From contig NZ_SMZP01000007.1 of NCBI RefSeq assembly GCF_013181195.1, positions 335,243 through 399,242 of the forward strand: a DNA stretch of 64,000 bases, given 5' to 3'. Source of the DNA: Caulobacter sp. RHG1 (GTDB lineage Bacteria > Pseudomonadota > Alphaproteobacteria > Caulobacterales > Caulobacteraceae). Positions 8,458-16,921 of this stretch are shown piece by piece. The position numbers and the translations under genes are program-made. The notes under the pieces are model-generated. The model was given only the letters and a program-made list of their open reading frames with translations, did no database searches and was not told the origin of the DNA. The stretch's first letter is position 1. Every line of letters starts with the position of its first letter.

Positions 8458-8805
8458 CTAGAGCGCCTTCAGGCCGACGACAGTCTTGCCCTGCAGCTGG
8501 AAGCGGACCTTGGTCCCGACGGCCATCCCCTTGAGCAGCGCCGGGTCCGAGACCTTGAAGGCCATGGTCATGGCTGGCCACTTCAGCGCCGGGATGGCCT
8601 CGTGCGCCAGGGTGACGCTGGCGGCCTTGGCGTCGATGGCGCGGATGACGCCGGTGGCTTCGACCGGTGCGCCCGCGGGCATGGCGTGGTCGCCGTGCCC
8701 GGCGTGCTGGTCGCCCATGCCGCTCATGCCGGCCATCTGCGCGGCGGCGGGTTGGACGCTCGCGGCCAGGGCGGCGAAGGCGAGCAACGACATAGTACGT
8801 TTCAT
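8458..8805 (-). CDS. cusF: CusF-like periplasmic copper-binding protein
   Basis: A 115-residue secreted protein. After a signal peptide (about residues 1-22) comes a Met/His-rich linker (MAGMSGMGDQHAGHGDH), then a CusF-type fold with the characteristic ligand set His68, Trp76, Met79 and Met81 (HEAIPALKWPAMTMAF). CusF proteins bind Cu(I)/Ag(I) in the periplasm and hand it to efflux or detoxification partners. The start at 8805 is chosen over a longer frame because MKRT opens the signal peptide and follows an AAGGAGACTC ribosome-binding site. It is the third gene of the copA-copB-cusF operon. Confidence 0.9.
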   Translation of the reverse strand: MKRTMSLLAFAALAASVQPAAAQMAGMSGMGDQHAGHGDHAMPAGAPVEATGVIRAIDAKAASVTLAHEAIPALKWPAMTMAFKVSDPALLKGMAVGTKVRFQLQGKTVVGLKAL

Positions 8806-8839
8806 AAGAGTCTCCTTGAGGGGATCGAAGAGGAAGGGC

Positions 8840-10033
8840 CTAGAACCAGGCCCGCAGGCCGACGACGAAGCTGGTGTCACTCACGTCGCGTCCGGCCGCG
8901 CGCGCCAGATCCGCAGTCTTGCCGACCGAACGCTCGTAGGAGACGCCGATATACGGCGCGAACTCGCGGCGGATCTCGTAGCGCAGGCGAAGCCCCAGCT
9001 CGGCCGTCGACAGGCCCGAGCCGGTTTCGGTTTCGGGGATGTTCTGGGCCGCGAAGTTGAGCTCAGCACGCGGCTGCAGCAGCAGCCGCTGGGTCAGGCG
9101 CAGATCATAGGCGCCTTCGACCCGGGCCAGCACATCGCCTTTGTTCGACAGGAAGACCGCGCCGCTGGCTTCCACCCAATAGGGTAGCAGGGTCTGGAAG
9201 CCGGCTGTCACGTAGGTGCGCGACTTGGGCTCAACATCCTGGCGCAGACCAAACTGCAGGTCGGTATAGGGCGCCATGGCGCGTGAGTAGAGGAGTTGCA
9301 CCTCGCCTGCGTCGACGCCCTTGCGGTCGCCCTCGCCCTCGGTCTTGACCACGAAGCGATTGATGTCGCCACCGAACCAGGCCTCGCCTTCCCAGCGATA
9401 ACCATCCGCGCCGGAGCGGACCTGGCGCTCCAAAATGCTGGCCATCACCTGCGAGACCTGGGCGCCGCCATGTTCACCGGCCAGCACCTTGCGCGCCCGG
9501 ACCATCGCGCCCGGATCGAAGACCTTGTCGGCTAGGTAGTCGGTCGCCGCCGGCGGCGCGGGCGTCTCGCGCTCGGCCACCGGGGGCGCGCCCATCTCCA
9601 TGCCGTCATGGCCGCTCATCGCGCCCATCGCGGACATGTCGTGGCCAGCCGGCATGGTCATGGCTTGGCCTTGCTTGGCCTCGCCCGGCTTCACGCCGTC
9701 CATCTTCATGTCACCCATGGTCGACATGTCGTGCCCAGCCATCGGTGCCGAAGCCGCCGGTGCGGCGGGCTTGGCCGCATCCATCTGCATGTCGCCCATG
9801 CCCGACATATCGTGTCCGGCGTGAGGATCGGCCGGCTTGACGACCGGAGCCTTCTTGGCGACCGGCGCTGCTTTCTTGACGGGGGCCTTCTTCTTGACCG
9901 GCGCGGCCGAAGCGGCCGGCTTCATGTCGTCCATCTTCATGCCACCCATGGTCGACATGTCGTGGCCGGCTTGCTGGGCCAGCACCGGGCTGGCCCAGAG
10001 AACGGGCAGAAGAGCCAGAACCGAAACCTTCAT
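8840..10033 (-). CDS. copB: Outer-membrane copper resistance protein CopB
   Basis: A 397-residue copper-resistance protein. A signal peptide (ending VLAQ) is followed by a copper-binding region of about 150 residues with four copies of a GHDMS-x-MG repeat separated by Lys/Ala/Pro linkers. The C-terminal part, about residues 185-397, is the CopB beta-barrel (DKVFDPGAMVRARKVLAGEH to SFVVGLRAWF). Length variation in this family lies mainly in the Met-rich repeats. The ATG at 10033 overlaps the copA stop by four bases; the longer open frame ahead of it is only copA sequence. It acts with CopA in periplasmic and outer-membrane copper sequestration. Confidence 0.93.
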   Translation of the reverse strand: MKVSVLALLPVLWASPVLAQQAGHDMSTMGGMKMDDMKPAASAAPVKKKAPVKKAAPVAKKAPVVKPADPHAGHDMSGMGDMQMDAAKPAAPAASAPMAGHDMSTMGDMKMDGVKPGEAKQGQAMTMPAGHDMSAMGAMSGHDGMEMGAPPVAERETPAPPAATDYLADKVFDPGAMVRARKVLAGEHGGAQVSQVMASILERQVRSGADGYRWEGEAWFGGDINRFVVKTEGEGDRKGVDAGEVQLLYSRAMAPYTDLQFGLRQDVEPKSRTYVTAGFQTLLPYWVEASGAVFLSNKGDVLARVEGAYDLRLTQRLLLQPRAELNFAAQNIPETETGSGLSTAELGLRLRYEIRREFAPYIGVSYERSVGKTADLARAAGRDVSDTSFVVGLRAWF

Positions 10034-11895
10034 CGCGCGGCCTCCCCTTGGGCGTCGCGCACGCTGAAGACCTGAAACATCCCGGCGTGCATGTGGTAGA
10101 GCATGTGGCAGTGAAAGGCCCAATCACCGGTTTCGGCGGTGAAGTCGAAGCTGACCTTGCCGCCTGGCAGGACGATCACCGTGTGCTTGCGCGGCAGGTA
10201 ACCGCGCGGCCCGAAGGTCAGTTCGAAGAAGTGGCCGTGCAGATGAATGGGGTGAGCCATCATCGTGTCGTTCACCAAGGTGACGCGCACGCGCTCGCCG
10301 TTGCGGAAGGTGTAGGGCGGCGGCCCTTCACTGAACTTGCGCCCGTCGAACCCCCACATGAACCGTTCCATGTTGCCGGTCAGGTGGATCTCCATCGAAC
10401 GACTGGGCGCGCGGGTGTCGGGATTGGGCTCCAGGGCGACAAGGTCCTGATAGACCAGCACCCGGTGACCGACGCTTTCCAGACCCTGGCCCGGCTCACC
10501 CGTGCGATCGGCCGGCATCGGCGAGATCGTCTGCACACCGGGGCCAAGCTTGACCCCCGGAGCGTTGAGCGGGTTGCGCATCGACATGTCCATGCCGCCC
10601 ATACCCGACATGTCGCCCATGGCGTCGGAACCGCGCACGCGCGGCGACGCCATGCCCGGCGCGGACTTGGCCATCGCCATGGCTCCGTGGCCCATGGCCG
10701 CGTGATCCATCCCGCTCATGTCCATGCCCGGCATCGCCTTGCCGCCCATGTCCATCCCGCCCATGTCCATGGACCCCATGTCCATGCCCATGTCGCGCAT
10801 GTTGGCCAACGGACGCGTGCGCAGCGGCGGAACCTCCGCGCTCATGCCCAGGCGCGGCGCAAGGGTGGCTCGGCCCAGGCCCGAGCGGTCGACCGACTCC
10901 GAGACGATGGTGAAGGCCTTGTCCTCGCGCGGCTGGACGATGACGTCGTAGGTCTCGGCGTTGCCGATCTGAAACTCGTCGATCTCGACGGGCCGCACCG
11001 GCAGGCCGTCGGCGGCCACCACGGTCATGCGCAGGCCCGGGATGCGGACGTTGAAGACCGACTGGGCCGCAGCGTTGATGAACCGCAGCCGCACGCGCTC
11101 GCCGGGCGAAAACAGGGCTGTCCAGTTGTCCTTCGGGCCGTGGCCGTTGATCAGGAAGGTGTAGGCCGCACCGGTGACGTCGGAGATGTCGGTGGGATCC
11201 ATCAGCATCTTGGCCCATTCCCGCCGCTCGGCTAGGGTCTGGTCGCGGCCGGCCAGCAGGCCCGCCACGGTCTGGCGCTGATAGTTGAAGGCCCCGCTCT
11301 GCTGCTTCATCTTCTTGAAGATGGTGTGGGGGTGCAGGCGGCTATGATCGGACAGCACCACCACGTGCTCGCGGTCGAAGGCAATCGGATCCTCGCCGGC
11401 CGGATCGATGATCATCGGCCCGTAGTGACCCTGCTGCTCCTGCAGCCCCGAGTGGCTATGGTACCAGTAGGTGCCCGACTGCTTGACCGTGAACTCGTAG
11501 GTGAAAGTCTCGCCCGGCATGATCCCGGGGAAGCTGACGCCGGGCACGCCGTCCATTTCGAACGGGATCAGCAGGCCATGCCAGTGGATCGAGGTCTCCT
11601 CGTCCAGGGTATTGTGCACCGATAGCTTGACCTTCTGGCCTTCCTTCAGGCGGATCAGCGGCCCCGGCACGGTGCCATTGATGGTTACAGCGTGACCTTC
11701 GACGCCGTCGACCCGGAACGGCGTGTGGCCGATGGTCAGCTTGATCTCCGAACCCGAGAGTGCGGGGGGCGAGCGACCGGCTTCGGCGGCCTTGGCCCAG
11801 TCGGGCAGCAGCCCAGATAGCGCGGCCCCGCCGCCCAGCAGGCACAGGCCCTGAAGCAGGCGACGGCGATCTAGAGCCGCATCGGATCGACGCAT
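10030..11895 (-). CDS. copA: Multicopper oxidase CopA (periplasmic)
   Basis: A 621-residue Tat-exported multicopper oxidase that oxidises Cu(I) to the less toxic Cu(II). The twin-arginine signal is DRRRLLQGLCLLGGGAALSG near residue 9. All copper-site motifs are present: SIHWHG, YWYHSHSG, HPIHLHGHFFEL and HCHMLYHMHAGMF. A methionine-rich insert (many repeats of MDMG or MDMS) near residues 370-410 is typical of CopA and probably binds Cu(I). Transcription is minus strand into copB with ATGA overlap. The ECF-type promoter motif at 11964-11990 lies about 70 bases upstream of the ATG, immediately after the CnrH-like sigma gene. Confidence 0.96.
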   Translation of the reverse strand: MRRSDAALDRRRLLQGLCLLGGGAALSGLLPDWAKAAEAGRSPPALSGSEIKLTIGHTPFRVDGVEGHAVTINGTVPGPLIRLKEGQKVKLSVHNTLDEETSIHWHGLLIPFEMDGVPGVSFPGIMPGETFTYEFTVKQSGTYWYHSHSGLQEQQGHYGPMIIDPAGEDPIAFDREHVVVLSDHSRLHPHTIFKKMKQQSGAFNYQRQTVAGLLAGRDQTLAERREWAKMLMDPTDISDVTGAAYTFLINGHGPKDNWTALFSPGERVRLRFINAAAQSVFNVRIPGLRMTVVAADGLPVRPVEIDEFQIGNAETYDVIVQPREDKAFTIVSESVDRSGLGRATLAPRLGMSAEVPPLRTRPLANMRDMGMDMGSMDMGGMDMGGKAMPGMDMSGMDHAAMGHGAMAMAKSAPGMASPRVRGSDAMGDMSGMGGMDMSMRNPLNAPGVKLGPGVQTISPMPADRTGEPGQGLESVGHRVLVYQDLVALEPNPDTRAPSRSMEIHLTGNMERFMWGFDGRKFSEGPPPYTFRNGERVRVTLVNDTMMAHPIHLHGHFFELTFGPRGYLPRKHTVIVLPGGKVSFDFTAETGDWAFHCHMLYHMHAGMFQVFSVRDAQGEAAR

Positions 11896-11963
11896 GATAT
11901 CCCTTTGGTCGAAGGTCCGCCGCCGGAGAAGCCCGAAGGAGCCGTGGCGCGGTCTTGACGGGG

Positions 11964-11990
11964 ATTACGCAGCGCGGGGGCTCGGCCCTC
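11964..11990 (-). promoter_or_regulatory. ECF-type promoter motif upstream of copA
   Basis: On the minus strand, GAGGGC (11985-11990), 15 bases, CGTAAT (11964-11969), about 70 bases before the copA start. The same GAGGGC-N15-CGTA layout precedes the single-domain response regulator at 30293. Confidence 0.62.
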
Positions 11991-12010
11991 ACCGGCGCGT
12001 CGAAAAAGTC

Positions 12011-12583
12011 TCAGCCCGGCGAAATCCATTCGGCCAGGCGCTTGCGCGCGCGGTAGGCGCGGGTCTCGATGGTCTTGGCGCTGACCCCCAGAAGGTCTGC
12101 GGCTTCCTGCTGAGAGTAGCCTTCGAGATAGGTCAGGATCAGCGGCTCCTTGAGCTGGAGCGGCAAGCGGGAGATCGCCGCCTCCAGCCGTGCCAACTGC
12201 TGGGCGCGTTCGGTCTGGGCCTCGGGATCCAGCCCCTCGTCGGCATAGTCGGGCGTGCCGGGCGCATCGATCGAACGCTCGCCCAGAATCAACCGCCGCA
12301 CCACCAAGCGCCGACCATGGTCGCGGCACTTGTTGAGGGCGATGGCGCGTAACCAGGTCGAAAACGGCCGGGCTGGATCGTACCGGTCCAGCGCCTTCCA
12401 GGCGGCAACGAAGCTGTCTTGCACCACGTCGCGCGCGGCTTCCTGGTCGCCGACATGGCGTCGGGCGAAGGCGTGCAGTGTCCCCTTGTGGCGACGCATC
12501 AGCTGGCTGAAGGCTGGCTCGTCGCCAGCCGCCGCCCGCCGCGCGAGGACGGCGTCCTCGGCTTCGCCGAGCCCGTCGGTCAC
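12011..12583 (-). CDS. ECF sigma factor of a CnrYXH-like module (copy 1)
   Basis: A 190-residue ECF sigma-70 factor. Region 2 (about residues 25-95) contains RDVVQDSFVAAWKAL and FSTWLRAIALNKCRD; region 4 (about 130-185) contains EGYSQQEAADLLGVSAKTIE. It starts with GTG overlapping the stop of the upstream sensor gene, so sigma, sensor and anti-sigma are translationally coupled as in cnrYXH of Cupriavidus. It should transcribe its own operon and neighbouring copper genes when released. A second module with the same order is at 20426-21737. Confidence 0.9.
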   Translation of the reverse strand: MTDGLGEAEDAVLARRAAAGDEPAFSQLMRRHKGTLHAFARRHVGDQEAARDVVQDSFVAAWKALDRYDPARPFSTWLRAIALNKCRDHGRRLVVRRLILGERSIDAPGTPDYADEGLDPEAQTERAQQLARLEAAISRLPLQLKEPLILTYLEGYSQQEAADLLGVSAKTIETRAYRARKRLAEWISPG

Positions 12584-13023
12584 GGCGCTTCGTTGGTGAG
12601 GGCCTCGGTGATGCGGCGATCGAACTTCTCGGCCTGCTCGGGCGTCAACACTTTGCGCATCGCCAAAACGTGCTGGACGGTTTCCAGTTGCAGGGCGCCC
12701 ATCGCGCTGTGGAAGCGTTCGACAGCGGCCTGGACCTCGGGGGAGTATTCGTGACGGGCCTGGATGGCGGCCGCCAGCTGGGCGTTAGCGGCCCGTAGTT
12801 CAGCTTCGCGAGCCTTGCGGCGCACAGAGAAGTCCTGCTCAAGCACGTCGAGCTGGCGATCCTGATCGGCCGAGAGCTTCAGCTCGTGGTGAACCATTTC
12901 GTGCAACGAGACCGGCCGACGGGACGGCAGCAGGCCGCAGGAACCGATCCAGGCTCCGCCGGCGCCGGCCAGGAACGCCAGCACGACGGTGAGGATCAAG
13001 CCGCGGGTGATCTTGGGCATCAT
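12580..13023 (-). CDS. CnrX-like periplasmic metal sensor (copy 1)
   Basis: A 147-residue membrane-anchored periplasmic protein with one N-terminal membrane helix (about residues 8-27) and a helical heavy-metal-sensor domain. The ligand pattern known from CnrX is visible: H-x3-H in HEMVHHELKLS and H-x3-M in QHVLAMRKVLTPEQ. In CnrX the equivalent histidines and methionine bind Ni or Co. Here the copper context suggests copper or a broader range, which is inference. It is coupled by four-base overlaps to the upstream CnrY-like gene and the downstream sigma gene. Confidence 0.85.
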   Translation of the reverse strand: MMPKITRGLILTVVLAFLAGAGGAWIGSCGLLPSRRPVSLHEMVHHELKLSADQDRQLDVLEQDFSVRRKAREAELRAANAQLAAAIQARHEYSPEVQAAVERFHSAMGALQLETVQHVLAMRKVLTPEQAEKFDRRITEALTNEAP

Positions 13024-13310
13024 CGACCACCGCCCAGCAGGGTCGAGGGCGCCAGATGCGCGTCAACCGAGAAGGCCGAGATCTCCGACGGCTCGCGCGC
13101 GGCCGCCGCAGCCGTGAGGGTGCCGCCCGCGAGGCCTACGCCCAGGGCGGCGATCACGCAGGCCGCGCGCACCGGCAGCAGCGCGCCGGACATACGCCGA
13201 GCGTCGCGAGCGCTGTCGATGCGCGCCCAGACCTGGCCTTCGAGGCCATGCAACGGTGCTGTCGGCGATCGCCTCAGCACCTCCAACATTTGATCGAGCT
13301 CATCGCTCAT
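13020..13310 (-). CDS. CnrY-like small membrane anti-sigma factor (copy 1)
   Basis: A 96-residue protein with a short cytosolic N-terminus (LDQMLEVLRRSPTAPLHGLE), one membrane helix (about residues 46-68) and a short periplasmic tail. Position, size and topology match CnrY, the anti-sigma partner that holds the sigma factor until the periplasmic sensor detects metal. The sequence is a clear paralogue of 21447-21737: both carry a HGLEGQ- or DGLEAE-type segment and end with a LAPSxLL tail. It is the first gene of the YXH operon and is preceded by a GAGGGG-N15-CGTATA motif. Confidence 0.78.
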   Translation of the reverse strand: MSDELDQMLEVLRRSPTAPLHGLEGQVWARIDSARDARRMSGALLPVRAACVIAALGVGLAGGTLTAAAAAREPSEISAFSVDAHLAPSTLLGGGR

Positions 13311-13339
13311 GGGTCGATCCCCTGACCTTGACGTCTCAC

Positions 13340-13366
13340 TATACGCGCGCAGCGCGCGGTCCCCTC
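13340..13366 (-). promoter_or_regulatory. ECF-type promoter motif of CnrYXH module 1
   Basis: On the minus strand, GAGGGG (13361-13366), 15 bases, CGTATA (13340-13345), 30 bases before the CnrY-like ATG. It is consistent with autoregulation of the module. Confidence 0.62.
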
Positions 13367-13438
13367 ACATAGGAAACCTCTGGCGCCGTGCTCTAGCATC
13401 TTAGCGTCAAATGCGGCGCGCGGTTGCCTCGTCTATCA

Positions 13439-13451
13439 GGGGGGGGGGGGG
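13439..13451. repeat. Homopolymer run of 13 G
   Basis: Thirteen consecutive G residues lie in the gap between CnrYXH module 1 and the CopZ-like gene, both of which are on the minus strand. The tract is about 70 bases upstream of the module's promoter motif and about 110 bases past the CopZ-like stop. Such tracts slip easily, so the length may vary between cells or be a sequencing artefact. Confidence 0.7.
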
Positions 13452-13562
13452 CGGACCTCGGGCGGTGCGAAAGCTGGAAGCCGCAGGAGCCGCCACCATC
13501 TTCAGAATCGGGCTTGGGCGGTGTGCGGGGGGCGTCGACGTTGGTCGCCCCCCTTGATCGCG

Positions 13563-13826
13563 TTAGCCGCGACTACAACAGCCCTTGGCCGACGCGGGCT
13601 CGCGGAGCGAGGCGACCGTCGCGACCGTCGCGACCGGCTTGGGTGTGTAACCGGCCGCGGTGATGGCGGCCCCGACGGGTCCGGCCCCAGCCCGGGTGTC
13701 CACGGCGACCTGTTTGGCCGACAGATCGATCTGGACTTGGGCCTTAGGGTCGAGTGCGAGCAGCGCCGCGGTTATGGCCTTGACGCAGTGGCCGCAACTC
13801 ATGTCCTCGACAGCGAAACGAAGCAT
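13563..13826 (-). CDS. CopZ-like heavy-metal-associated (HMA) protein
   Basis: An 87-residue cytosolic copper chaperone. One HMA domain carries the Cu(I)-binding motif MSCGHC near residues 9-14, and the protein ends in an additional CC pair (KGCCSRG). The start at 13826 opens the HMA fold directly; the longer open frame runs through the divergent promoter. It is transcribed away from the copper P-type ATPase gene, each having its own CueR-like operator, so it probably feeds copper to that ATPase. Confidence 0.88.
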   Translation of the reverse strand: MLRFAVEDMSCGHCVKAITAALLALDPKAQVQIDLSAKQVAVDTRAGAGPVGAAITAAGYTPKPVATVATVASLREPASAKGCCSRG

Positions 13827-13866
13827 GAAACTCTCCTTGTGATCGGCTTCGTTGCGGTAGATGGGG

Positions 13867-13890
13867 CTTCCCACGATGGTAAGGTCAAGG
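13867..13890 (-). promoter_or_regulatory. CueR-type operator for the copZ-like gene
   Basis: Read on the minus strand this is CCTTGACCTTACCATCGTGG followed by GAAG, a MerR/CueR-type element in which a TTGACC -35 box merges with an ACCTTACC...GGGAAG dyad. It points towards the CopZ-like gene and nearly repeats the plus-strand element at 13928. Confidence 0.65.
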
Positions 13891-13927
13891 ACCGCCGCCT
13901 CCAGTTCGATGGCCTTTCGACAACCGC

Positions 13928-13952
13928 TTGACCTTACCATGATGGGAAGGAT
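13928..13952 (+). promoter_or_regulatory. CueR-type operator for the copper ATPase gene
   Basis: TTGACCTTACCATGATGGGA followed by AGGAT combines a -35 box with an imperfect dyad and leaves the long spacer typical of MerR-family promoters. The cueR-like gene is the second gene of the operon it serves. Confidence 0.68.
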
Positions 13953-13988
13953 CATCAGGATCGGGCACGCTCCCAAGGAAAGCCGACG

Positions 13989-16475
13989 ATGCCCGCTTCG
14001 ACCTTCGCCTCCATTGATATCCCCGTCCTGGGAATGACCTGCGCCAGCTGCGTACGCCGCGTGGAGAAAGCCATCGCCGCCGTCCCCGGCGTCAGCGCGG
14101 CCTCCGTCAACCTGGCCACCGAACGCGCCCAGGTCCACCTCAGCAATGGCGGCCAGAGCCAGGCCGTCGTCGAGGCCATCCGCAGGGCTGGCTACGAGCC
14201 GCTGTCCAGAACCATCGACCTCACGATCCAGGGCATGACCTGCGCCAGCTGTGTGGGTCGGGTCGAACGTGCTCTAGCCGGTGTTCCTGGCGTGCTCGAC
14301 GCCTCGGTCAATCTGGCGACCGAGCGCGCGCGGGTCACGGTGCTCGAAGGCTTGGCCCCGACCGCCCTGAGCGCGGCCGTCGCGGCAGCGGGCTATGGGG
14401 CGCAGGTCGCGCCGGCCCTCTCCGCCGAGAGCACCGACCGCCAGCAACAGGCGCGCGATCATGAGATCAAGATTCTCAAGCGCGACGTGACCCTGGCCGT
14501 GGCTGGAACGTTGCCGCTGTTCATCGTCGAGATGAGCCGCCATTTCCTGCCCGGCGCCCACGCCTGGCTGATGGCCTACCTGCCCGACGCGATCTGGCGG
14601 CCGGTCAGCTTCCTGCTCGCCGCCGCCGTGCTGCTGGGTCCGGGCCTGCGGTTCTATCGCAAGGGCGTGCCGGGCCTGCTGCGCGGTGCGCCAGACATGA
14701 ACGCCCTGGTCGTGCTGGGAGCCAGCGCCGCGTTCCTGTTCTCGGCGGTGGCCACCTTCGCTCCAACCTGGCTGCCGGCCGGCGCCGACCAAGTCTATTA
14801 CGAGGCCGCCGCCGTCATCGTCACCCTGGTGCTGGTGGGACGGCTCTTCGAGGCCCAGGCCAAGGGCCGCACCAGCGAAGCGATCAAGCGGCTGATGACC
14901 CTTCAGGCCAAGACCGCCAGGGTCGAACGCCAGGGCGTGATCCTGGACGTGGCCATCGGCGAGGTCCAGGTCGGCGACATCGTCCTGGTCCGGCCCGGCG
15001 AGCGCCTACCCGTCGACGGACAAGTCATCGACGGCGCCTCGTTCATCGATGAGTCGATGCTGACAGGAGAGCCGATCCCGGTGGAGAAGACCGCCGGGGC
15101 GCAGGTCACCGGCGGCACGCTCAACAAGAACGGCGCCTTGCGGTTCCGCGCCGACAAGGTCGGCGCGGCCACCATGCTGGCCCAGATCGTGCGCATGGTC
15201 GAAAGCGCCCAGGGCGCCAAGCTGCCGATCCAGGCCCTGGTCGATCGCATCACCGGCTGGTTCGTGCCGGCAGTGATGGCTGCGGCCTTGCTGACCTTCC
15301 TCGCCTGGCTGGTCTTCGGCGCCTCCCCGGCCCTGAGCTTCGCCCTGGTCAACGCCGTGGCCGTGCTGATCATCGCCTGTCCCTGCGCCATGGGCCTGGC
15401 CACCCCCACCTCGATCATGGTCGGAACCGGCAAGGCTGCCGAGCTGGGCGTGCTGTTTCGGCGCGGCGAGGCCCTACAGGGGCTGGCCGACGTCCAGGTC
15501 GTGGCATTCGACAAGACCGGCACTCTGACCCTGGGCCACCCGGCCCTCACCGACCTGCTGCCCGCCTCCGGCTTCCAGGCCGACACGGTTCTGGCGCTCG
15601 CCGCTGCTGTCGAGGCCCAGTCCGAGCATCCCATCGCCCTGGCCGTGCTCGACGCGGCCCGCGCCAAGGGCCTGGACATCGATACGGCCGAAGGCTTCGA
15701 AGCTGCGGTCGGACACGGCGCCCAGGCCGTGGTCGGCGGCCGGCGGGTCCAGATCGGGGCCGATCGCTTCATGACCAGCCTGGCCATCTCGGTCGAGACC
15801 TTCGCGCCAGAGGCCAAGCGCTTGGCCGGCGAGACCAAGACCCCGCTCTATGTCGCCATCGACGGGACGCTGGCCGGCCTGCTGGCGGTGGCCGACCCGA
15901 TCCGCCCGACCAGTTTGGCGGCGATGCGGGCGCTTCAGGCGCAGGGGCTAAAGGTGGCCATGATCACCGGCGACAACGCCGTCACCGCCCGAGCCGTGGC
16001 TGATCGCCTGGGCCTGGACGAAGTGGTCGCCGAGGTGCTGCCCGATGGCAAGGTCGCCACAGTGGAGGCCTTGAAGGCCCGGTTCGGACGACTGGCCTTC
16101 GTCGGCGACGGGATCAACGATGCGCCCGCCCTGGCCGCGGCCGACATCGGCTTAGCCATGGGCGGCGGTTCGGACATCGCCATCGAGAGCGCCGATGTCG
16201 TGCTGATGCGCGGCGATCCGCGGGCGGTGGCCACGGCCCGGGCTCTGAGCCGTGCGGTGATGACCAACATCCGCCAGAACCTGATCTGGGCGTTCGGCTA
16301 CAACGCCGTGCTCATCCCCGTTGCGGCCGGCGCGCTCTATCCTCTGCTTGGCCTGCTGCTTTCGCCTATGGTCGCGGCCGGAGCCATGGCGCTGTCGAGC
16401 GTGAGCGTCCTGGCCAACGCGTTGCGCCTACGCGGCTTCAAGGACGCCGCCAGCCAGGAAGGAACGCCCGCATGA
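13989..16475 (+). CDS. Cu(I)-exporting P1B-type ATPase
   Basis: An 828-residue copper-efflux ATPase that pumps Cu(I) from the cytosol. Two N-terminal HMA domains each carry GMTCASC (cysteines at residues 18/21 and 85/88). Core motifs follow in order: TGEP of the actuator domain, the intramembrane CPC (about residues 464-466), DKTGTLT with Asp508 as phosphorylation site, the SEHP nucleotide-binding histidine, and GDGINDAPAL. CPC with two HMA domains marks the CopA (P1B-1) class; I leave the symbol blank to avoid confusion with the multicopper oxidase. The stop overlaps the CueR-like start by four bases. Confidence 0.96.
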   Translation: MPASTFASIDIPVLGMTCASCVRRVEKAIAAVPGVSAASVNLATERAQVHLSNGGQSQAVVEAIRRAGYEPLSRTIDLTIQGMTCASCVGRVERALAGVPGVLDASVNLATERARVTVLEGLAPTALSAAVAAAGYGAQVAPALSAESTDRQQQARDHEIKILKRDVTLAVAGTLPLFIVEMSRHFLPGAHAWLMAYLPDAIWRPVSFLLAAAVLLGPGLRFYRKGVPGLLRGAPDMNALVVLGASAAFLFSAVATFAPTWLPAGADQVYYEAAAVIVTLVLVGRLFEAQAKGRTSEAIKRLMTLQAKTARVERQGVILDVAIGEVQVGDIVLVRPGERLPVDGQVIDGASFIDESMLTGEPIPVEKTAGAQVTGGTLNKNGALRFRADKVGAATMLAQIVRMVESAQGAKLPIQALVDRITGWFVPAVMAAALLTFLAWLVFGASPALSFALVNAVAVLIIACPCAMGLATPTSIMVGTGKAAELGVLFRRGEALQGLADVQVVAFDKTGTLTLGHPALTDLLPASGFQADTVLALAAAVEAQSEHPIALAVLDAARAKGLDIDTAEGFEAAVGHGAQAVVGGRRVQIGADRFMTSLAISVETFAPEAKRLAGETKTPLYVAIDGTLAGLLAVADPIRPTSLAAMRALQAQGLKVAMITGDNAVTARAVADRLGLDEVVAEVLPDGKVATVEALKARFGRLAFVGDGINDAPALAAADIGLAMGGGSDIAIESADVVLMRGDPRAVATARALSRAVMTNIRQNLIWAFGYNAVLIPVAAGALYPLLGLLLSPMVAAGAMALSSVSVLANALRLRGFKDAASQEGTPA

Positions 16476-16921
16476 ACATCGGTCAGGCCGCCCGCGCCTC
16501 AGGCGTCACCGCCAAGATGATCCGCTACTACGACGAGATCGGTCTGGTAGCGCCAGCCAGCCGGACCGACGCCAACTATCGTGAGTATGAAACGCGCGAG
16601 GTCAACGAGCTACGCTTTATCAAACGAGCGCGCACCCTGGGCTTTTCGATGGAGGAGATCACCCTGCTGCTGTCGCTATGGCGCGATCGCGGCCGTCCCA
16701 GCCGCGAGGTCAAGGCCATCGCCGAAAAACACGTAGCCGCCCTTGATGCCCGGATCGCCGAGATGCAGGCCATGGCCGACACGCTACGTCATCTGTCGCA
16801 CTGCTGCGCGGGTGACGAGCGACCGGATTGCCCGATACTGGCTGACCTGACAGGCGGAAGCGAGCCCACACCGGCGCGTCACCAGCGGACCGTTCAAAGC
16901 CGCGGGCGCCAGCGCGACTAG
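16472..16921 (+). CDS. cueR: MerR-family copper regulator, CueR-like
   Basis: A 149-residue MerR regulator with N-terminal winged helix (GQAARASGVTAKMIRYYDEI), dimerisation helix and C-terminal metal loop CCAGDERPDCPIL. Cysteines at 112 and 120 and serine at 77 match the Cu(I)/Ag(I) ligand and selectivity positions of CueR. It is co-transcribed with the copper ATPase (ATGA overlap), so the sensor is part of its own regulon through the operator at 13928. Its stop codon overlaps the stop of the convergent flgC gene (CTAG). Confidence 0.93.
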   Translation: MNIGQAARASGVTAKMIRYYDEIGLVAPASRTDANYREYETREVNELRFIKRARTLGFSMEEITLLLSLWRDRGRPSREVKAIAEKHVAALDARIAEMQAMADTLRHLSHCCAGDERPDCPILADLTGGSEPTPARHQRTVQSRGRQRD

